Shown: in pieces, positions 50,379 to 61,800 of the stretch
How the letters are laid out: every line of letters starts with the position of its first letter
Numbering within the stretch: the first letter of the stretch is position 1
From: Hydractinia symbiolongicarpus
Lineage: Eukaryota > Cnidaria > Hydrozoa > Anthoathecata > Hydractiniidae
DNA: 64,000 bases
Direction of reading: 5' to 3'
Assembly: GCF_029227915.1 (NCBI RefSeq)
Contig: NC_079882.1
Span: 11,160,001-11,224,000, forward strand
Position numbers and translations under genes: made by a program
Notes under the pieces: generated by a model
What the model was told of the DNA's origin: nothing
Databases searched by the model: none
What the model saw: the letters and a program-made list of their open reading frames with translations, nothing else

Positions 50379-51713
50379 ATGATGAAATGGAAAAGCACAC
50401 TGTCAGGAGTAATAATTGTATTATTCTTCTGTGTTGTGACTCTTATGATGCTAGCCATAGACAATTCACTCTTCATAAAGTCTCATGTGCCTATTTTCAC
50501 ACCAATGAAACTGCCGGCTCCAAGTTTCAACTTAACGTTAGAAAATATACATCATACAATTTGGAATCAGATTGAGATGTTGCAAGAGGAAGGTGACTGT
50601 GCGAAGAAGAAAATACTCCATTGTGAACCTTTAAATAACTTTGCCGGTTTTGGATCAATGCTTCATCGTTACGGTGCTTGCATACAAGTATCGTTTGCTT
50701 TAGGAAGAATGTTTTTTATTCATCAGAATGAATATAAACACTTTGGAGGGTTAACAGAGTGGTTACGCCCCGAATCAAGAAAATGTGGATATCTTAAAGA
50801 TAAATATTTATCATATAGTAGCAAGTGCAGTTTGAACGACCCAAAATGCTACCTTCCCAATGGTTATGATATTAATAATACCTACAAAGTTGTAACTTAT
50901 TCACCGCAACCAGGATTTCCCATGCCAAGAAACATTCCAGGAACTATACCCCCGCAGGTAGAAGAGATGTTGTTAAAATTGAGTGTTAGCGACCCGTCAT
51001 TTTGGTTTGCATCACAATTTTTGGGTTATTTGCTGTTAAGACCCAACAGTAAATTTCAAGAAAAGATACTGGCTATGTCGACAAGGCTTAATATTTCATA
51101 CCCGTACGCTGCGATGCATATAAGACATGGGGACAAACTCATCTGGGAAGCTAAATATATTAACGAGAAAAAGTTCATTGAACGTGCAAATGATTTTTTC
51201 GATAAGCTGTCCTCAAATGTCACTGACAGAAAAATATATGTGGCAAGTGACGATAAGGCTATAGAAGAAAAACTTGGAAAATATTCAAGTCCACGGGAAA
51301 ATATTTTAATGCTTCCCTTGGCGTACAGAGAAAAAGGTTTTTTCTCCTATTTCCAAAAAAATTTTCCTAAAGAGGTGTTAGAGACTTTTCTTATGGATCT
51401 GCACTTTCTTGTTTATTCGAATTTTACAGTTTGCACATGGAGTTCTAATATTGGCCGTTTAGTTAATATTCTTAAACACGATATTCCTCCTTACACAGCT
51501 AGAAACAAAGTAGTATCAATGGATGTTACAGAAAGTTCATATGAATTTTATGCGTTCGGCTACAGCAACAAAACTAAGAACGACTTTCTCGTCTCAATCA
51601 ACCAACACCGCGTTTTAAATGATTCCATAAAATACAATGTTGGACAGTTGTTTCGGAAAAGCGATAAGAAATGTCAAGGAGACTTGCTGTTAAGGGTATT
51701 CATAGTGATTTGA
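50379..51713 (+). CDS. Alpha-1,6-fucosyltransferase-like enzyme (GT23, FUT8-type)
   Basis: A Golgi type II membrane glycosyltransferase predicted to move fucose from GDP-fucose to the N-glycan core. The 444-residue frame starts with a short cytosolic end and a TM segment at about 9-27 (SGVIIVLFFCVVTLMMLAI). Near residue 90 is GFGSMLHRYG, matching the FUT8 GCGYGCQLHH region. LRPNSKFQEKI and HIRHGDK at 247-253 match the GT23 nucleotide-binding motif (H-x-R-x-x-D-K), and LMDLHFLVYSNFTVCTWSSN surrounds Cys352. An acceptor (ATATTACAG) at 50358 precedes the ATG, so a 5' UTR intron is likely. It is shorter than vertebrate FUT8 (575 residues), lacking the N-terminal coiled coil. The C-terminus appears frameshifted, and the SH3-like end is not obvious. 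The target linkage cannot be proved from sequence. Confidence 0.85.
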   Translation: MMKWKSTLSGVIIVLFFCVVTLMMLAIDNSLFIKSHVPIFTPMKLPAPSFNLTLENIHHTIWNQIEMLQEEGDCAKKKILHCEPLNNFAGFGSMLHRYGACIQVSFALGRMFFIHQNEYKHFGGLTEWLRPESRKCGYLKDKYLSYSSKCSLNDPKCYLPNGYDINNTYKVVTYSPQPGFPMPRNIPGTIPPQVEEMLLKLSVSDPSFWFASQFLGYLLLRPNSKFQEKILAMSTRLNISYPYAAMHIRHGDKLIWEAKYINEKKFIERANDFFDKLSSNVTDRKIYVASDDKAIEEKLGKYSSPRENILMLPLAYREKGFFSYFQKNFPKEVLETFLMDLHFLVYSNFTVCTWSSNIGRLVNILKHDIPPYTARNKVVSMDVTESSYEFYAFGYSNKTKNDFLVSINQHRVLNDSIKYNVGQLFRKSDKKCQGDLLLRVFIVI

Positions 51714-51787
51714 ACGGTTGTGTATACGCCGGGGATGTTGTTCCATGGCCAGGTAAGCCCATCTACCACTTTTACCGACAGAACTAA
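51686..51787 (+). CDS. Out-of-frame C-terminal extension of the fucosyltransferase gene
   Basis: The main frame ends LLLRVFIVI at TGA 51711-51713. From 51686 another frame reads AVKGIHSDLNGCVYAGDVVP, then WPGKPIYHFYRQN and TAA at 51785-51787. In FUT8 the matching place reads GDIIGVAGNHWDG, so GD-LL followed by AVKGIHSD is the expected continuation. A single-base indel near 51680-51690 would restore it. There is also a GTAAGC donor at about 51752. Confidence 0.5.
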   Translation, partial: AVKGIHSDLNGCVYAGDVVPWPGKPIYHFYRQN

Positions 51788-51913
51788 TTGGGTAGTTTTA
51801 ATCACCTGTTCTGGTATGTTTTCCGCATGTTTTAGGAAGTAGCTATAAAAGGACTACGCGCTTTTTTTGTAAAAACGATTATATAAGAACACGAACTTAA
51901 TATTTTGCCGAAG

Positions 51914-51919
51914 AATAAA
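51914..51919 (+). terminator. Candidate poly(A) signal for the fucosyltransferase gene
   Basis: AATAAA located 127 bp after the shifted-frame stop and about 200 bp after the main-frame stop, with a second AATAAA-like hexamer just after it. Confidence 0.45.
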
Positions 51920-54074
51920 ATCAAAATAAAAACGGCTTTAGGCTTAGATTATTGTGTTTAAAATAACAACCTGAAGTGGAAATTTGTTAAAATAAGAACA
52001 TCCATCCAGATGTGAATTCTCTTTTAAACTGATCACATTTTCTAACCTACCATATAAGTTCCATGAGTAAGAACAAAATGGAACTGGATTCTAAAGTTGG
52101 GGATTTCGTCACCGCTATGCGGGGTAGAATCTTTAAAATCGCAAGTTGATAGATATATATATAAATACTAGCTGCGTAACGTTGAACGTTCAGTTAAACC
52201 GAGCCGTACAATAGTGTTTAGTACAGGTATACTTTACTACCTACATCTATTGAACTAAGTAAAATTCCAAATTTATCGTAATATAAAAGAAACTATATTT
52301 AAAATACGAAATATTTTACAGTGATGTTAAACAGATATTGGTGAGGTAGAATCGAATGTCAAAAGTCTTTCAAATTAGCAACCAAGCTTAACAACGAAAC
52401 ATTTAACGTTACTACAGTCAGGACAAGAAATATTTTTTCCCGGAGCTTTTCTTCGTCGATATTCTGTAGATGATGTGTTAGATATTCGATATATTTAAAA
52501 ATATTCGATAAAGCAATTTACTTGCTATAATAATGGTATATATCGATATGTATGTAGTATTTATCGCACAATGTCAAGAAAAATATCGGAGATGTTTTTT
52601 GAGTTTTTTAGGTATAAAAACCGAGCATAATCCTTGTAATTTGATATATTCGACCGATGATTGTTTAATTTTAGTTACGGTTTCATATAGTTCTTTGTTC
52701 AACAGCGAATACAGTTATTTCATGATAGTATTATGTGATTCTTTCATTTGATTTATGACAAATTTCATAATTTATAAAAACAATATGCAAGAGCTCATTC
52801 TTAATCGAATAAAAGAAAAAACTTCTTCAATATGCTTGCCCATCGCAATTTACAGTATTTTCAGAAAAATAATAACTTTACTCAACGAATTATTAGGCTA
52901 TCTGGAAAAAAATATAGGCCTTTTGCACGCTATTTCAGCCAATCAGAAATATTCGCACTATAGAATTGAAAAATAAGTAAAAATTTACATTCATTTTTTG
53001 GTAGAAAATAAAAATATAGCATGTATTTTGTGCAGATTAGTCAATCAAACTGCGAGAAAAAATCCCCATATGATAATGGTATATATTGATATATTTTAAA
53101 TATATTTTGATTCTATTGATTGATTTATTGAATTGTTATTACAAAAAAAAATGAAAACAGAAAATTCGTATCCCGACGAATAAACAACAGGACACCCGAC
53201 TTTTTCTTTTTTGCGAATAAGTTGTTGTAAATATTCAAAAAGTAAACCGTAACTTCAGGCCTGTCATCATCCTGTAGTGTATCACTTTGTTACCCATTTT
53301 GTTGCACTCTCTAATCCCAAGCCTATCGCAATTTGTAATTACCCGACCTGATTTAAGTAAGCGAAAGTTTAACGTCATTGGGGTAAATACATACCAACGC
53401 CGAGTTCTTTATTCTCTCTGACTATAAAACTATGTCACATTATTGATAATACAACGTGTACTTCAGTTGCAATACTTCCGTAAAATTTAAACACAAAAAG
53501 ATAGCTATAAATGGATACACAACGTTATAGGCTGTGAGCTGAGAGACATTAAAAGCTCTTAAAAAAAACTTTCGTACCCCATATCTAGGGGCAAAGGTTT
53601 CTTGATATAAATTAGCGTTTTTAATTGTGCTGATTCCAAGAATGAATGTTACCAAGCTGGTAAACCCGCAGTTTTCCAGTAATTAGCGATATAAAATTAG
53701 CTTATCGTGCATTATCGTGTTCTTGTCGATTTTGTGATTTCCATTGTTTTAAAATCTTTTTATTACGATTGACATCGTCAGCTATACATTTGAATAAAAT
53801 ATATAAAAAATCTAAAACAAAAATAATTATTATATTCATAATCTTCAAAACAAAAGCGATAAATAACAAACATCGTATTTTTTCGAGTGTGCACCGATAA
53901 CCTAAGGTTTAATGGTTTTTCTTCATCCTTTTACTGCAGAGCCAGTAGAGTTACAGTTAAAGTGATAAATCTTAACTTAAAACGACTTCATTTCACTATC
54001 GAGAGCTTAAAATCGAATCATATCTCAATTAAAACAACACGATACACTACAGTACAATAAACAAAAACACTAAT
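51920..54074. other. Intergenic DNA, no gene recognised
   Basis: AT-rich spacer. Two consecutive plus frames (52533-52751 and 52755-52976) and one minus frame (53440-53655) are present but have neither splice context nor recognisable motifs. Polypyrimidine and ATATAT runs are common. Confidence 0.45.
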
Positions 54075-54185
54075 TCACGGAAGTATTTCTATGTCACCAT
54101 CACACTCCTCCATCAAAAAGTGGACTTCGTCCATGCTGTTATCCTCATCACCCATCTCATCACCAGAAAGATTAAAATTTACAGA
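54075..54185 (-). CDS. Candidate C-terminal exon, acidic, unknown gene
   Basis: An acceptor (CATCTTTGAATAG) opens in phase 0: SVNFNLSGDEMGDEDNSMDE, then VHFLMEECDGDIEILP and a stop, 36 residues. The acidic, compact composition looks coding. The opposite strand is also open (54091-54330), so this is not decisive. Its phase would let it serve as an alternative last exon of the Bcl-2 family gene upstream on the same strand, but nothing proves a connection. Confidence 0.35.
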   Translation of the reverse strand, partial: SVNFNLSGDEMGDEDNSMDEVHFLMEECDGDIEILP

Positions 54186-55792
54186 CTATTCAAAGATGCA
54201 AAGTGCTGTTTCCAAACAGAATATTGCATCTGCTCTCTTAAGTAATACAAGGACCTGTATTTATGGCTCTTGCACATCAACATTTTTTAACTGCCAGCCC
54301 CCAACATTAGAAGCGTATTTATCTGGATGATTGAAATTAAAAATGCTATTTTTATATCCACAGATCTTCTAAAAAACAATATTGAGGCAAATGTATATTT
54401 TTTTTCTGAGAGCTCAATTCGCAAAAATAAATACCGTAAAAGTCACTTTTTTTGGACGTTTAATCGCAAAAATTAATATCGCAAAAATTTATTTCCGCAT
54501 TAATTTATACTCTTAAGGACTGGAAATTCATAAATTCTTTATAAAATACATAAACGTTTTTATGTAGGTTCGTTCTTTTCTTGAAATTGCATGGTTGATG
54601 ATGATATAACAGTGTTAGGTCACAACCACTGTATCTTACGTGCCTACGTATGGTTTACACGTCGGCAAGAAAAGGATGCGGCGCGGGGAAGTTATGCAGG
54701 GTGGTTATCTCCAAAGCAATTCGCTATTCCCAATCTGTAAAGGTGCCGTCATCCGTCAAATAGAGAGTTGTGTAAAGAGAGTTGATTTTAAGAAAAGATG
54801 CTGTTTTGTGATATCCAAAAAAACTTATTATGGGGGGTGATAATAAAGAGGAGGTGGGTCTCATTCTCAAATTTTGATAAAATGGGGGGTCATTATGAAA
54901 TGATTTTTTTAAAATTCAAAAGAGTTATTATTTTAAGAGCACATAAGTACAGCTGATATTTTGTACTCCACAAAATATACTCAAATAAATAACCAACTAC
55001 TTTTTTAAAATTTGATTTTTCTTTCTTTATCATTTATATCAATAAAACAAAAGGAACAACAATAAATGCAGTAAATTCAAAAACACGAAAAAAAATTACA
55101 AGTAGGAATTAAATGGAAATAAATTTCAGAAAAATGATGACGTCATTACACCATTTTCACTATGGCAAAATATTACACAAAGACTAATGACGTAATTTCT
55201 AATCACGTGAACAAATATTTATACAGATTTTAGTTACTTTAACACAGACAGAAATTAGGTTCGTCTTTTTTTTGTTTTAGCATACATAGTCACGAGTAAT
55301 GAAAATGACGTAATTTGTCACCAATCTCCCTAATATGTACATACATGAAAATTAGACATCAAAAATCGGTCTAAAAATAACCGCTTCAGCAAATCAGGGC
55401 TTCTATCCAATGCAACCATTAATCAAAGTCATTTAATGCTTTTTAGACCGAGTAGTTATAAATAATAGCTTTTAGCCTCGAAGTAACTAAACGAGGATTG
55501 ACGGGAAACACAGTTAAAGAAAAAATAATATAAAAACAATAATTTAAATTTTAAAAGTAAAATAATGAACACGTTTTCTTGTTTTTACAAGATAAATTTC
55601 TTCAAAAAATTATTTTAATAACAAGGGAAATTCATATAAAACACAAATTTCACAGCTTCAAACGTCCGAGAAAGCTTTTGTTGGCTTCATTTCTTTATAT
55701 GATGTTTTTAGGCGATTAATTATTACGCATGCATATAGTGGCTTTAAAAATCCGGTTCCCAATTTGATCCTATCCGTTTTTTCCGATTGATT
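54186..55792. other. Spacer, no gene recognised
   Basis: AT-rich. At 54418-54500 a dispersed TCGCAAAAATTAAT-type repeat occurs, related in style to 27.49-27.57 kb. A TGACGTCA lies at 55138-55145. The open frame at 54640-54840 overlaps a moderately GC-rich repeat-like patch and is not supported as a gene. Confidence 0.45.
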
Positions 55793-57219
55793 CTACGATG
55801 CTTCGGAATCTTTCTTTTTTACAAAGTTGACCTGAAAAAAAAACGCTTACAGGGTTGACTTTTCTGAAATTTTTTAGCCAAACAATATTCAACACAACAA
55901 AATTAAACTAAAATTTTTCTTACCACGTCCTCTTGTTGGGCGACCTGTTCTGCAAACGCACTTCCGACAAATTGCCGAAAGTAAGCGAAGGTGTTGACAC
56001 TGACCGATTTTGTGGTTGTGATGACTCGTTTACTCAAATGCATTATGAACATGAAGTTCGTCCAATTTCGGTCTTCCCCTATTAAATCGTTGACATGTGC
56101 TGCGAACACTTCGTATGATAGATTACCGTTCGTACGCAAAAATGTTTTTAAATCTTCTTCCACTATCTACAAAGTTCAAAAAATCACTTTCACATAGGGG
56201 CTTGCACAAAAACAAATAAAAAAATAAACGAGACGTCAAAAATAAACAATTATACCTGCATTCGGCCACCGTATTCTCGTTCGATTTGATCACCAACATT
56301 CGCGATAGTCTGCGCCGCTTCACGCAACTGCGCTTCTGTCGGTCCCACTGACTGCGTACGAGGTCTCACTTCGTCCGGAAACTCCACGTACTCCTTTCTC
56401 TCTTTTTTTGTAGCTTCCTCTTTTCGCGTATATGCGGAAATATATTCAGCCTCTCTTAATTCATCTCTCTCAAGTCTCGTAGGCCCACTTGCATAATCTC
56501 GTTCCACTCTAGACGGAGGAGAGGCAAAGATTCGTTTTTCAAGCTCCAAACTTCTTCTTTTTACTTCTATTTCTTGTACCAACCTACTCGTATCATAACC
56601 AGGAGCTCGAGGAAATATTGGCGAGTCATTAGCTGATTGGAGCCGAGCACCAGAGTCGCGTTGCAAACCTGAATAAACTAAGAAAAGAAAATACACATAG
56701 AAAAAGTAAGAAAAACATGATAAAGATGGAGGGATACAATGGATACAAGCTAACTTGCAGGAGGAAGGCTACTTCGTCGATATGATCGCACCATTTTGTA
56801 ACCACAATTTTTTATTTATTTTATATATTTCTTTTCTGTCTACATACGATAGTTTTTTTGATTTGCATATGACCATCATATATTGGACAGGCTTTTTTTA
56901 ACAAAACTGTAGGAATGACACACAGTGCCATTTATAAAACACGAATTAATTTATAAAACAAACAAAAATAACTACACAACAAAAAAGCATGACAAGACCT
57001 AACAGGTTCTGTTGCCATGGAGATTTTAAAATTTAAGAGAACCTTCAATATTGTTCAATGAAAGCACAAGAGAATAAAAGTATCTAAAAAATAATGGAAA
57101 CGAAACAACCGAACATAATTTCAAAATAATGGAAACGAAACAACCGAACATAATATCTCACCGAGTTTTTTTTCAAGTTGTTGAAGAAAAGATTTCCAAC
57201 TAAAGAAAGTTTCTGACAT
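55793..57219 (-). CDS. Bcl-2 family protein with BH3 and BH1 (Bak/Bok-like), four exons
   Basis: A predicted apoptosis regulator of the Bcl-2 fold. Exons (high to low): 57162-57219, 56256-56677, 55924-56166, 55793-55831. Phases agree and give 253 residues. The start MSETFFSWKSFLQQLEKKL has an ATG at 57217-57219. Residues 21-135 are Arg/Glu/Ser-rich and probably disordered. BH3 is at about 137-155 (LREAAQTIANVGDQIEREY), with Gly148-Asp149 matching Bak GD. Helix 4 and BH1 follow (SYEVFAAHVNDLIGEDRNW; Asn194-Trp195). The spacing from BH3 to NW, 48 residues, is close to that of Bak. The Gly after NW is replaced by Thr-Asn. No BH2 tryptophan and no C-terminal TM segment are seen: the last exon gives only NFVKKKDSEAS. 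Exon 2 could start at 56668 instead, using a second AG 9 bp downstream. Pro- or anti-death activity cannot be told. Confidence 0.75.
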
Positions 57220-57362
57220 TCGGAAATTGATAATTATTTTTTTTAAATATTTGGTCTGTAAAGCTCTTCTGTCGAATTATAAGCCTTTCAGCTACTGTAC
57301 AAAAAACTTCGTGATTATAAACGCAAAGTTTTGCATTAATATATAAATTATTGAATATGTAA

Positions 57363-57370
57363 TGACGTCA
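57363..57370 (-). promoter_or_regulatory. Perfect CRE palindrome TGACGTCA upstream of the Bcl-2 family gene
   Basis: TGACGTCA, the full CREB/ATF palindrome, lies 144 bp upstream of the ATG of the first coding exon, a usual promoter distance. It continues with a CG-containing stretch (CACGAGCGA), unlike the surrounding AT-rich DNA. Other TGACGTCA copies occur in the window away from gene starts, so position is the only argument. Confidence 0.4.
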
Positions 57371-57448
57371 CGAGCGATCTTCCCAAAACAACTTCAAAAA
57401 TATTATGCAAACAATAAAAACAGTTGAAATGTTCATTGCTCGAATGAT

Positions 57449-57778
57449 TTGTCGCCAAACGAATTAAAAAATTTCCAACAAATTGCGACGATTTTATTAG
57501 TAGAATCCTTATACTTCAATTTAAAAAGCAAAACGAGTTTAACCATACTACTTAAAGAAGATCATAGAATTTTTGTAATTTTACAGCTAAACCTATGCCT
57601 AACACGAGATGATCGTGTGTTGCCACGAAAAATACGAACAAATCATGCTGAGAAAACCAGTCTAGTTGTCCAGACAGTTATTGACGTCAAACGAGAAAGC
57701 ATTATTTTCGGTGTGGCGACGTCTGGTCTACGCGAAACGAGAAATCTAACGAGCCTTATCACCCGACTATTAGCCGAG
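57449..57778 (+). CDS. 110-codon open frame opposite the Bcl-2 gene promoter, unsure
   Basis: A plus-strand frame starting at a TTG (LSPNELKNFQQIATILLVES) and ending SGLRETRNLTSLITRLLAE. Its composition is reasonable, but it has no ATG at its start, no acceptor that I can defend and no recognised domain. It lies between the two candidate first exons of the minus-strand gene, so it could be a chance frame in an intron or a divergent small gene. Confidence 0.2.
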
Positions 57779-58682
57779 TAAAAAAACAAAACAGAAAAAC
57801 TAACCTCGTTTTATACGCATTCTTATTTCATCACTGTTCGATTACCTTACAACTTTTGTTAAACGTTCGCTTCCCTTAAAAATCCACAGCTCATGTTTTT
57901 CACACAGGCCAAAGAGATATCTACTTGTTTTGACACGATGTCGAGCATATTAAATGTGAGAAACTTACGAGTAAAAGAGAAAAAGGATAAGTTTTGGCTC
58001 AGTTTCTCTCAATGTAAACAAACAGTATGTTCAAAACACACGTGTTTGGACAAAACATTCGAAAATTTTTTAAGAAAGTCAAATGGGATTTTCCATTTTC
58101 TAGTTTTATTTTTTTTTTCAAACGATGCGTAAATTGAGAGATAAAAAATAATGCTCATAGTGCACATTCCATTGTTGATACATAGAGAATTATTTTTTAA
58201 TCTTCTCTTTTACCTTGAAAAAGGGAAGTTTAACAAATACATAAAATATTGTGTAGTAAATGCACATAATATTGAATGCTGTAAATCAAGGTGAAAAATT
58301 TGACCAAAACATTCTTTAAGATAAGTTACAACAAGGTCGTTTTAACTTTTTAACGTTTTAGATAAACAACAACAAAAACATGTAAAGCACATGTTGATTA
58401 AATTTCGTTCAAATTTTTGCCCTATTTGTTGCGACACCCCACATTCTTGCATTGTACTTTTCGAAAACATTTGTTTATTGTTTCTTTTGAGAAATTGCAA
58501 ATCTTAAAGTGAAACAAGCAAGAATGCACACACACACATTCACAAACAAAAACAAATAAGGAAGTGCATGAAATCAAAGTTAATACATTCAAAGATTTTC
58601 AACATTTTTAGAGATGGCAGCTGGCATTAAACAAAGCATAACGGTTCCTATGTAACTTTATTACACAGAATGAAAATATCAC

Positions 58683-58815
58683 CTTCTTGGCATTCTTTGG
58701 AAGAAGCTTTTTTCATCTTCAGTTCTTCATATTGATCCAAGTTCAAAAAACAATCAAATAAATCTTGTGTTTGACGCAAGCATTTCTCAAAAACAAATGG
58801 TGTAACTGGAGCCAT
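58683..58815 (-). CDS. Alternative first coding exon, phase-compatible with the Bcl-2 family gene
   Basis: The ATG at 58813-58815 opens MAPVTPFVFEKCLRQTQDLF, then DCFLNLDQYEELKMKK and SSKECQE, ending at a GTGATA donor in phase 1 (44 codons plus one base). That phase matches exon 2 of the gene at 55793-57219, as does the first exon at 57162-57219. Used this way it gives a 278-residue protein with a different N-terminus. I do not recognise the sequence itself. It could also be exon 1 of a separate gene whose other exons I have not found. Confidence 0.5.
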
Positions 58816-61800
58816 GATTCTTAATTACTACTTTATCTATTTTTTAACTAAAGAGTAAAATTATATATAATTAACAACCATGCCAGATTGGAAAACCAAA
58901 CAAACAGATGTTTCTAAAACAGGAGGTATACTGTCCATTGAAAACAATTTCATCCAACTTTTAAAAATCTTACTGAAAATAACATCCATCTAGTGTTTAT
59001 ATATACTAAAAAGCAAAATGGAAGGGAAATTCTAAACTTCAACTACAAGAAGTAGAACTGGGAAGTTCCACAAAAGTTATTCAGCTAAGCAATAATTTGG
59101 TACAATTCGATGAAAGACTGAAACAATAAAAAAAGTGAGGATTTCTTCTAAATTGCAACTTTCTATTTTTTCCTGTACATCAAGGTCATTTTCACTCACT
59201 AAAAATACATGAGAAGTAAAACCTTGTTCCCTGCACAATGTACAATGTACTTTAAGAGAACCCTGATATATATATGCTGTACAGTCATACTCAGATGGCC
59301 ATCATATGATTTACCTCTGCAACTTTAATTATTATTAATGATCTGTAATTAATGATTCTGTAATTAAGGACGAAACTGTTTCAGCAACTGACATAAACAT
59401 GCAGACAACAAAAAAATACAGTACAGTACAAATCAGATTTTCAGTAAGGTCTGCAATAAACACAAGTTCCCTAAGTTCCCTAGTAAAGTTCTATATTGCT
59501 TATATTTTTTTAACTTTGATATACAAAATTTTTATTGGCTTCTGAATAAGCCGTGTGTTTCCTAACGAATCAAGGGCGAACAAAAGTTCAAAATCTGAAA
59601 CAAAGGTGTGAAGCAAAATGCAGATTTTCTTCTCTAACCAACTACCAGAAATACACATTAGAAATCTCCTACTGGTACTAAAATAAGAATTCTTTAAATA
59701 TATTCTTATAGTTTCTTTTATTTTTTAAGGGTTTATTATCCAATTTGTTATAAAAAATGCATGACAAAAACAATGTGATTTTATTTTTCTTGTCATTTCC
59801 TGAAAACACACTGATGATGTTCCAATTTGTCACATGAATGATTACTTTCAGATATATGACAGAGTTAATTGATTTTCATCTGTAGTGTTGAGCTTCATGT
59901 AAGTACTGCCATTTTAGTATGTTTAATTGCATAACCAAACTTGATACATTGACTTCAGCCAAATAAAATTATTTAATGGCATGTTGCAAAAGAATTTATG
60001 CAATCAGCTTTTCCCTGAGGTTCAAATTAGTTGCTCTAAAAGTCAACCACATGACAGTGCATCAGGCACACAATCAATAAAAAATATATACAACGAGCTC
60101 GATTGGAATTTGCTTTTTGGTGATTTTTGTAATTCTTTGTTCCCCTTCCCCTTTAACAGCTTTTACTATTTTTGAACTTGCTTTTTATATTGGATACTAC
60201 TTGTGAAATACTAAAAAGCTATGCTTTTATGCTGAAAATGATACTAGTTTTCATAAAAACAAAACAAAACAACGATATTGGTCTATAATGTTTATATACT
60301 AAAAAGCAAAATCTGGAATAAAATTATATTGATACTGGACAGCCCCAGAGCAATAACGAACCCTGCATTTCTAGCCCCCTGCAGCACTGTAAACAACGTC
60401 TAGCCAAGCCTTTACTTTAAATTTGCCTAAAATAGGTTGCTAGAACATTCACACAAGCAGTAAGCCTTGTGACAGAAAAAACAATGATTTAAAATCTATT
60501 TTTTAGTTCTTCTGGGTTCCCAAATCAGTAAATTGGAACAAAATCCATTAGGATGCTTGCTTGTATTAAAACAACAAAATCTTAGATTGAAGATTAAATT
60601 CACACCCAAAACAAGAAGCATAGTTAGGGTATAATATATTTATTGGAACTGTTATAGATTGTAGATTGATGCCTTTTGATTTATATGTATATATATATTC
60701 AAAATTCATTTTAAGTCCTAAGAATGCCTTTGTGTGACAAAATGGATTGAAAATTACTTTATTTTATCTAGCGCCCGCCCCCATTTTTTTCCTGGCCACG
60801 CTGATGCCAGATCCGAAACAGCTTACTGCTGAAAATGTAAATAACAGAATTTATCTATATGAAAACTTTCACGGTTTGCAAATGTCACGTGATACTTGTA
60901 AACCAATTACAGGTTCATATTTTTAAAGGTAGCCATTACAATTTGAGGGAAAACACACTGTTTACGCGGCCAGCTCTTCATTATGGGGGGTAATTTTTCA
61001 TAGAATCTTTGAATTCTAACTTCAAACTTGACATATTATGTAGTTTTAGGTAAGCTTTTGCTATATAATTTGGCTTTACTTTAATTCAGATACTTGTAGT
61101 TCGTGTTTAATCAAAGCATCTTCTGTGAGAGTTTAATCGTGAGAGACCCATGTTTTTCCTTAACGGAAAGTGGTACCACCTAACATTCCAGCCAGGGAAA
61201 AACTCTGTTAACATGCTAAGTCTGTTAAAAGCAGTACAACCAGTTGCCATGACTTCCTCTATTCCCAGAGCTATAGCCCCTTTCACACTAATCATGGTGA
61301 ACAACTGAGAGGAGTCACTTACACTTACACTCTGGATTTAAAAGGACCTAGAGGTGAGTTAAGCACAACTGATTAGTTGGTGTTATCCGATATATATAGT
61401 TATACAATAGGTACATATATAATTACCCACATATACAGGAATAAGTTACAAATCCTTTTGTAACTTATTAACTAACTAAACAGAGTGCTGACTCCCTAAA
61501 AGCGCCCTATATGCGAGGGCGTTTTTCTGGGTGTTTTTCAAGGTTTTTGTCTGTAACCACCTGGAGAAGCGTGAGTCCGCCCAAAACCACTAGAATTGTG
61601 CTATAGCAATTGCTTGGCGGGCAAAAAGAGTCAGGCGCTAGGTGAAGTGAGGTCTTTTTTAGTCTGTTTCCTCTTACGAAAGTATCATTATGACTTTTTA
61701 TGAATATATGTCAATCAGAAGTTATTTATCTACACTCAATAATATGTTAAATCCTAACTAATGTTTTCATGGAAAAGAAATTGGCTAAAAAAGACCTTCC

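Noticed and set aside
52533-52976. Two consecutive plus frames that might be one broken gene
   Set aside because: Both are hydrophobic and Ile/Tyr-rich on AT-rich DNA, with no recognisable motif and no conserved-looking blocks.
57893-58132. 79-codon plus frame MFFTQAKEIS...
   Set aside because: Phe/Lys-rich, no splice or promoter support, ends in a poly-T run; treated as chance.
61107-61304. 65-codon minus frame MFTMISVKGA...
   Set aside because: Better composition than most, but isolated, unspliced and unrecognised; evidence is insufficient.
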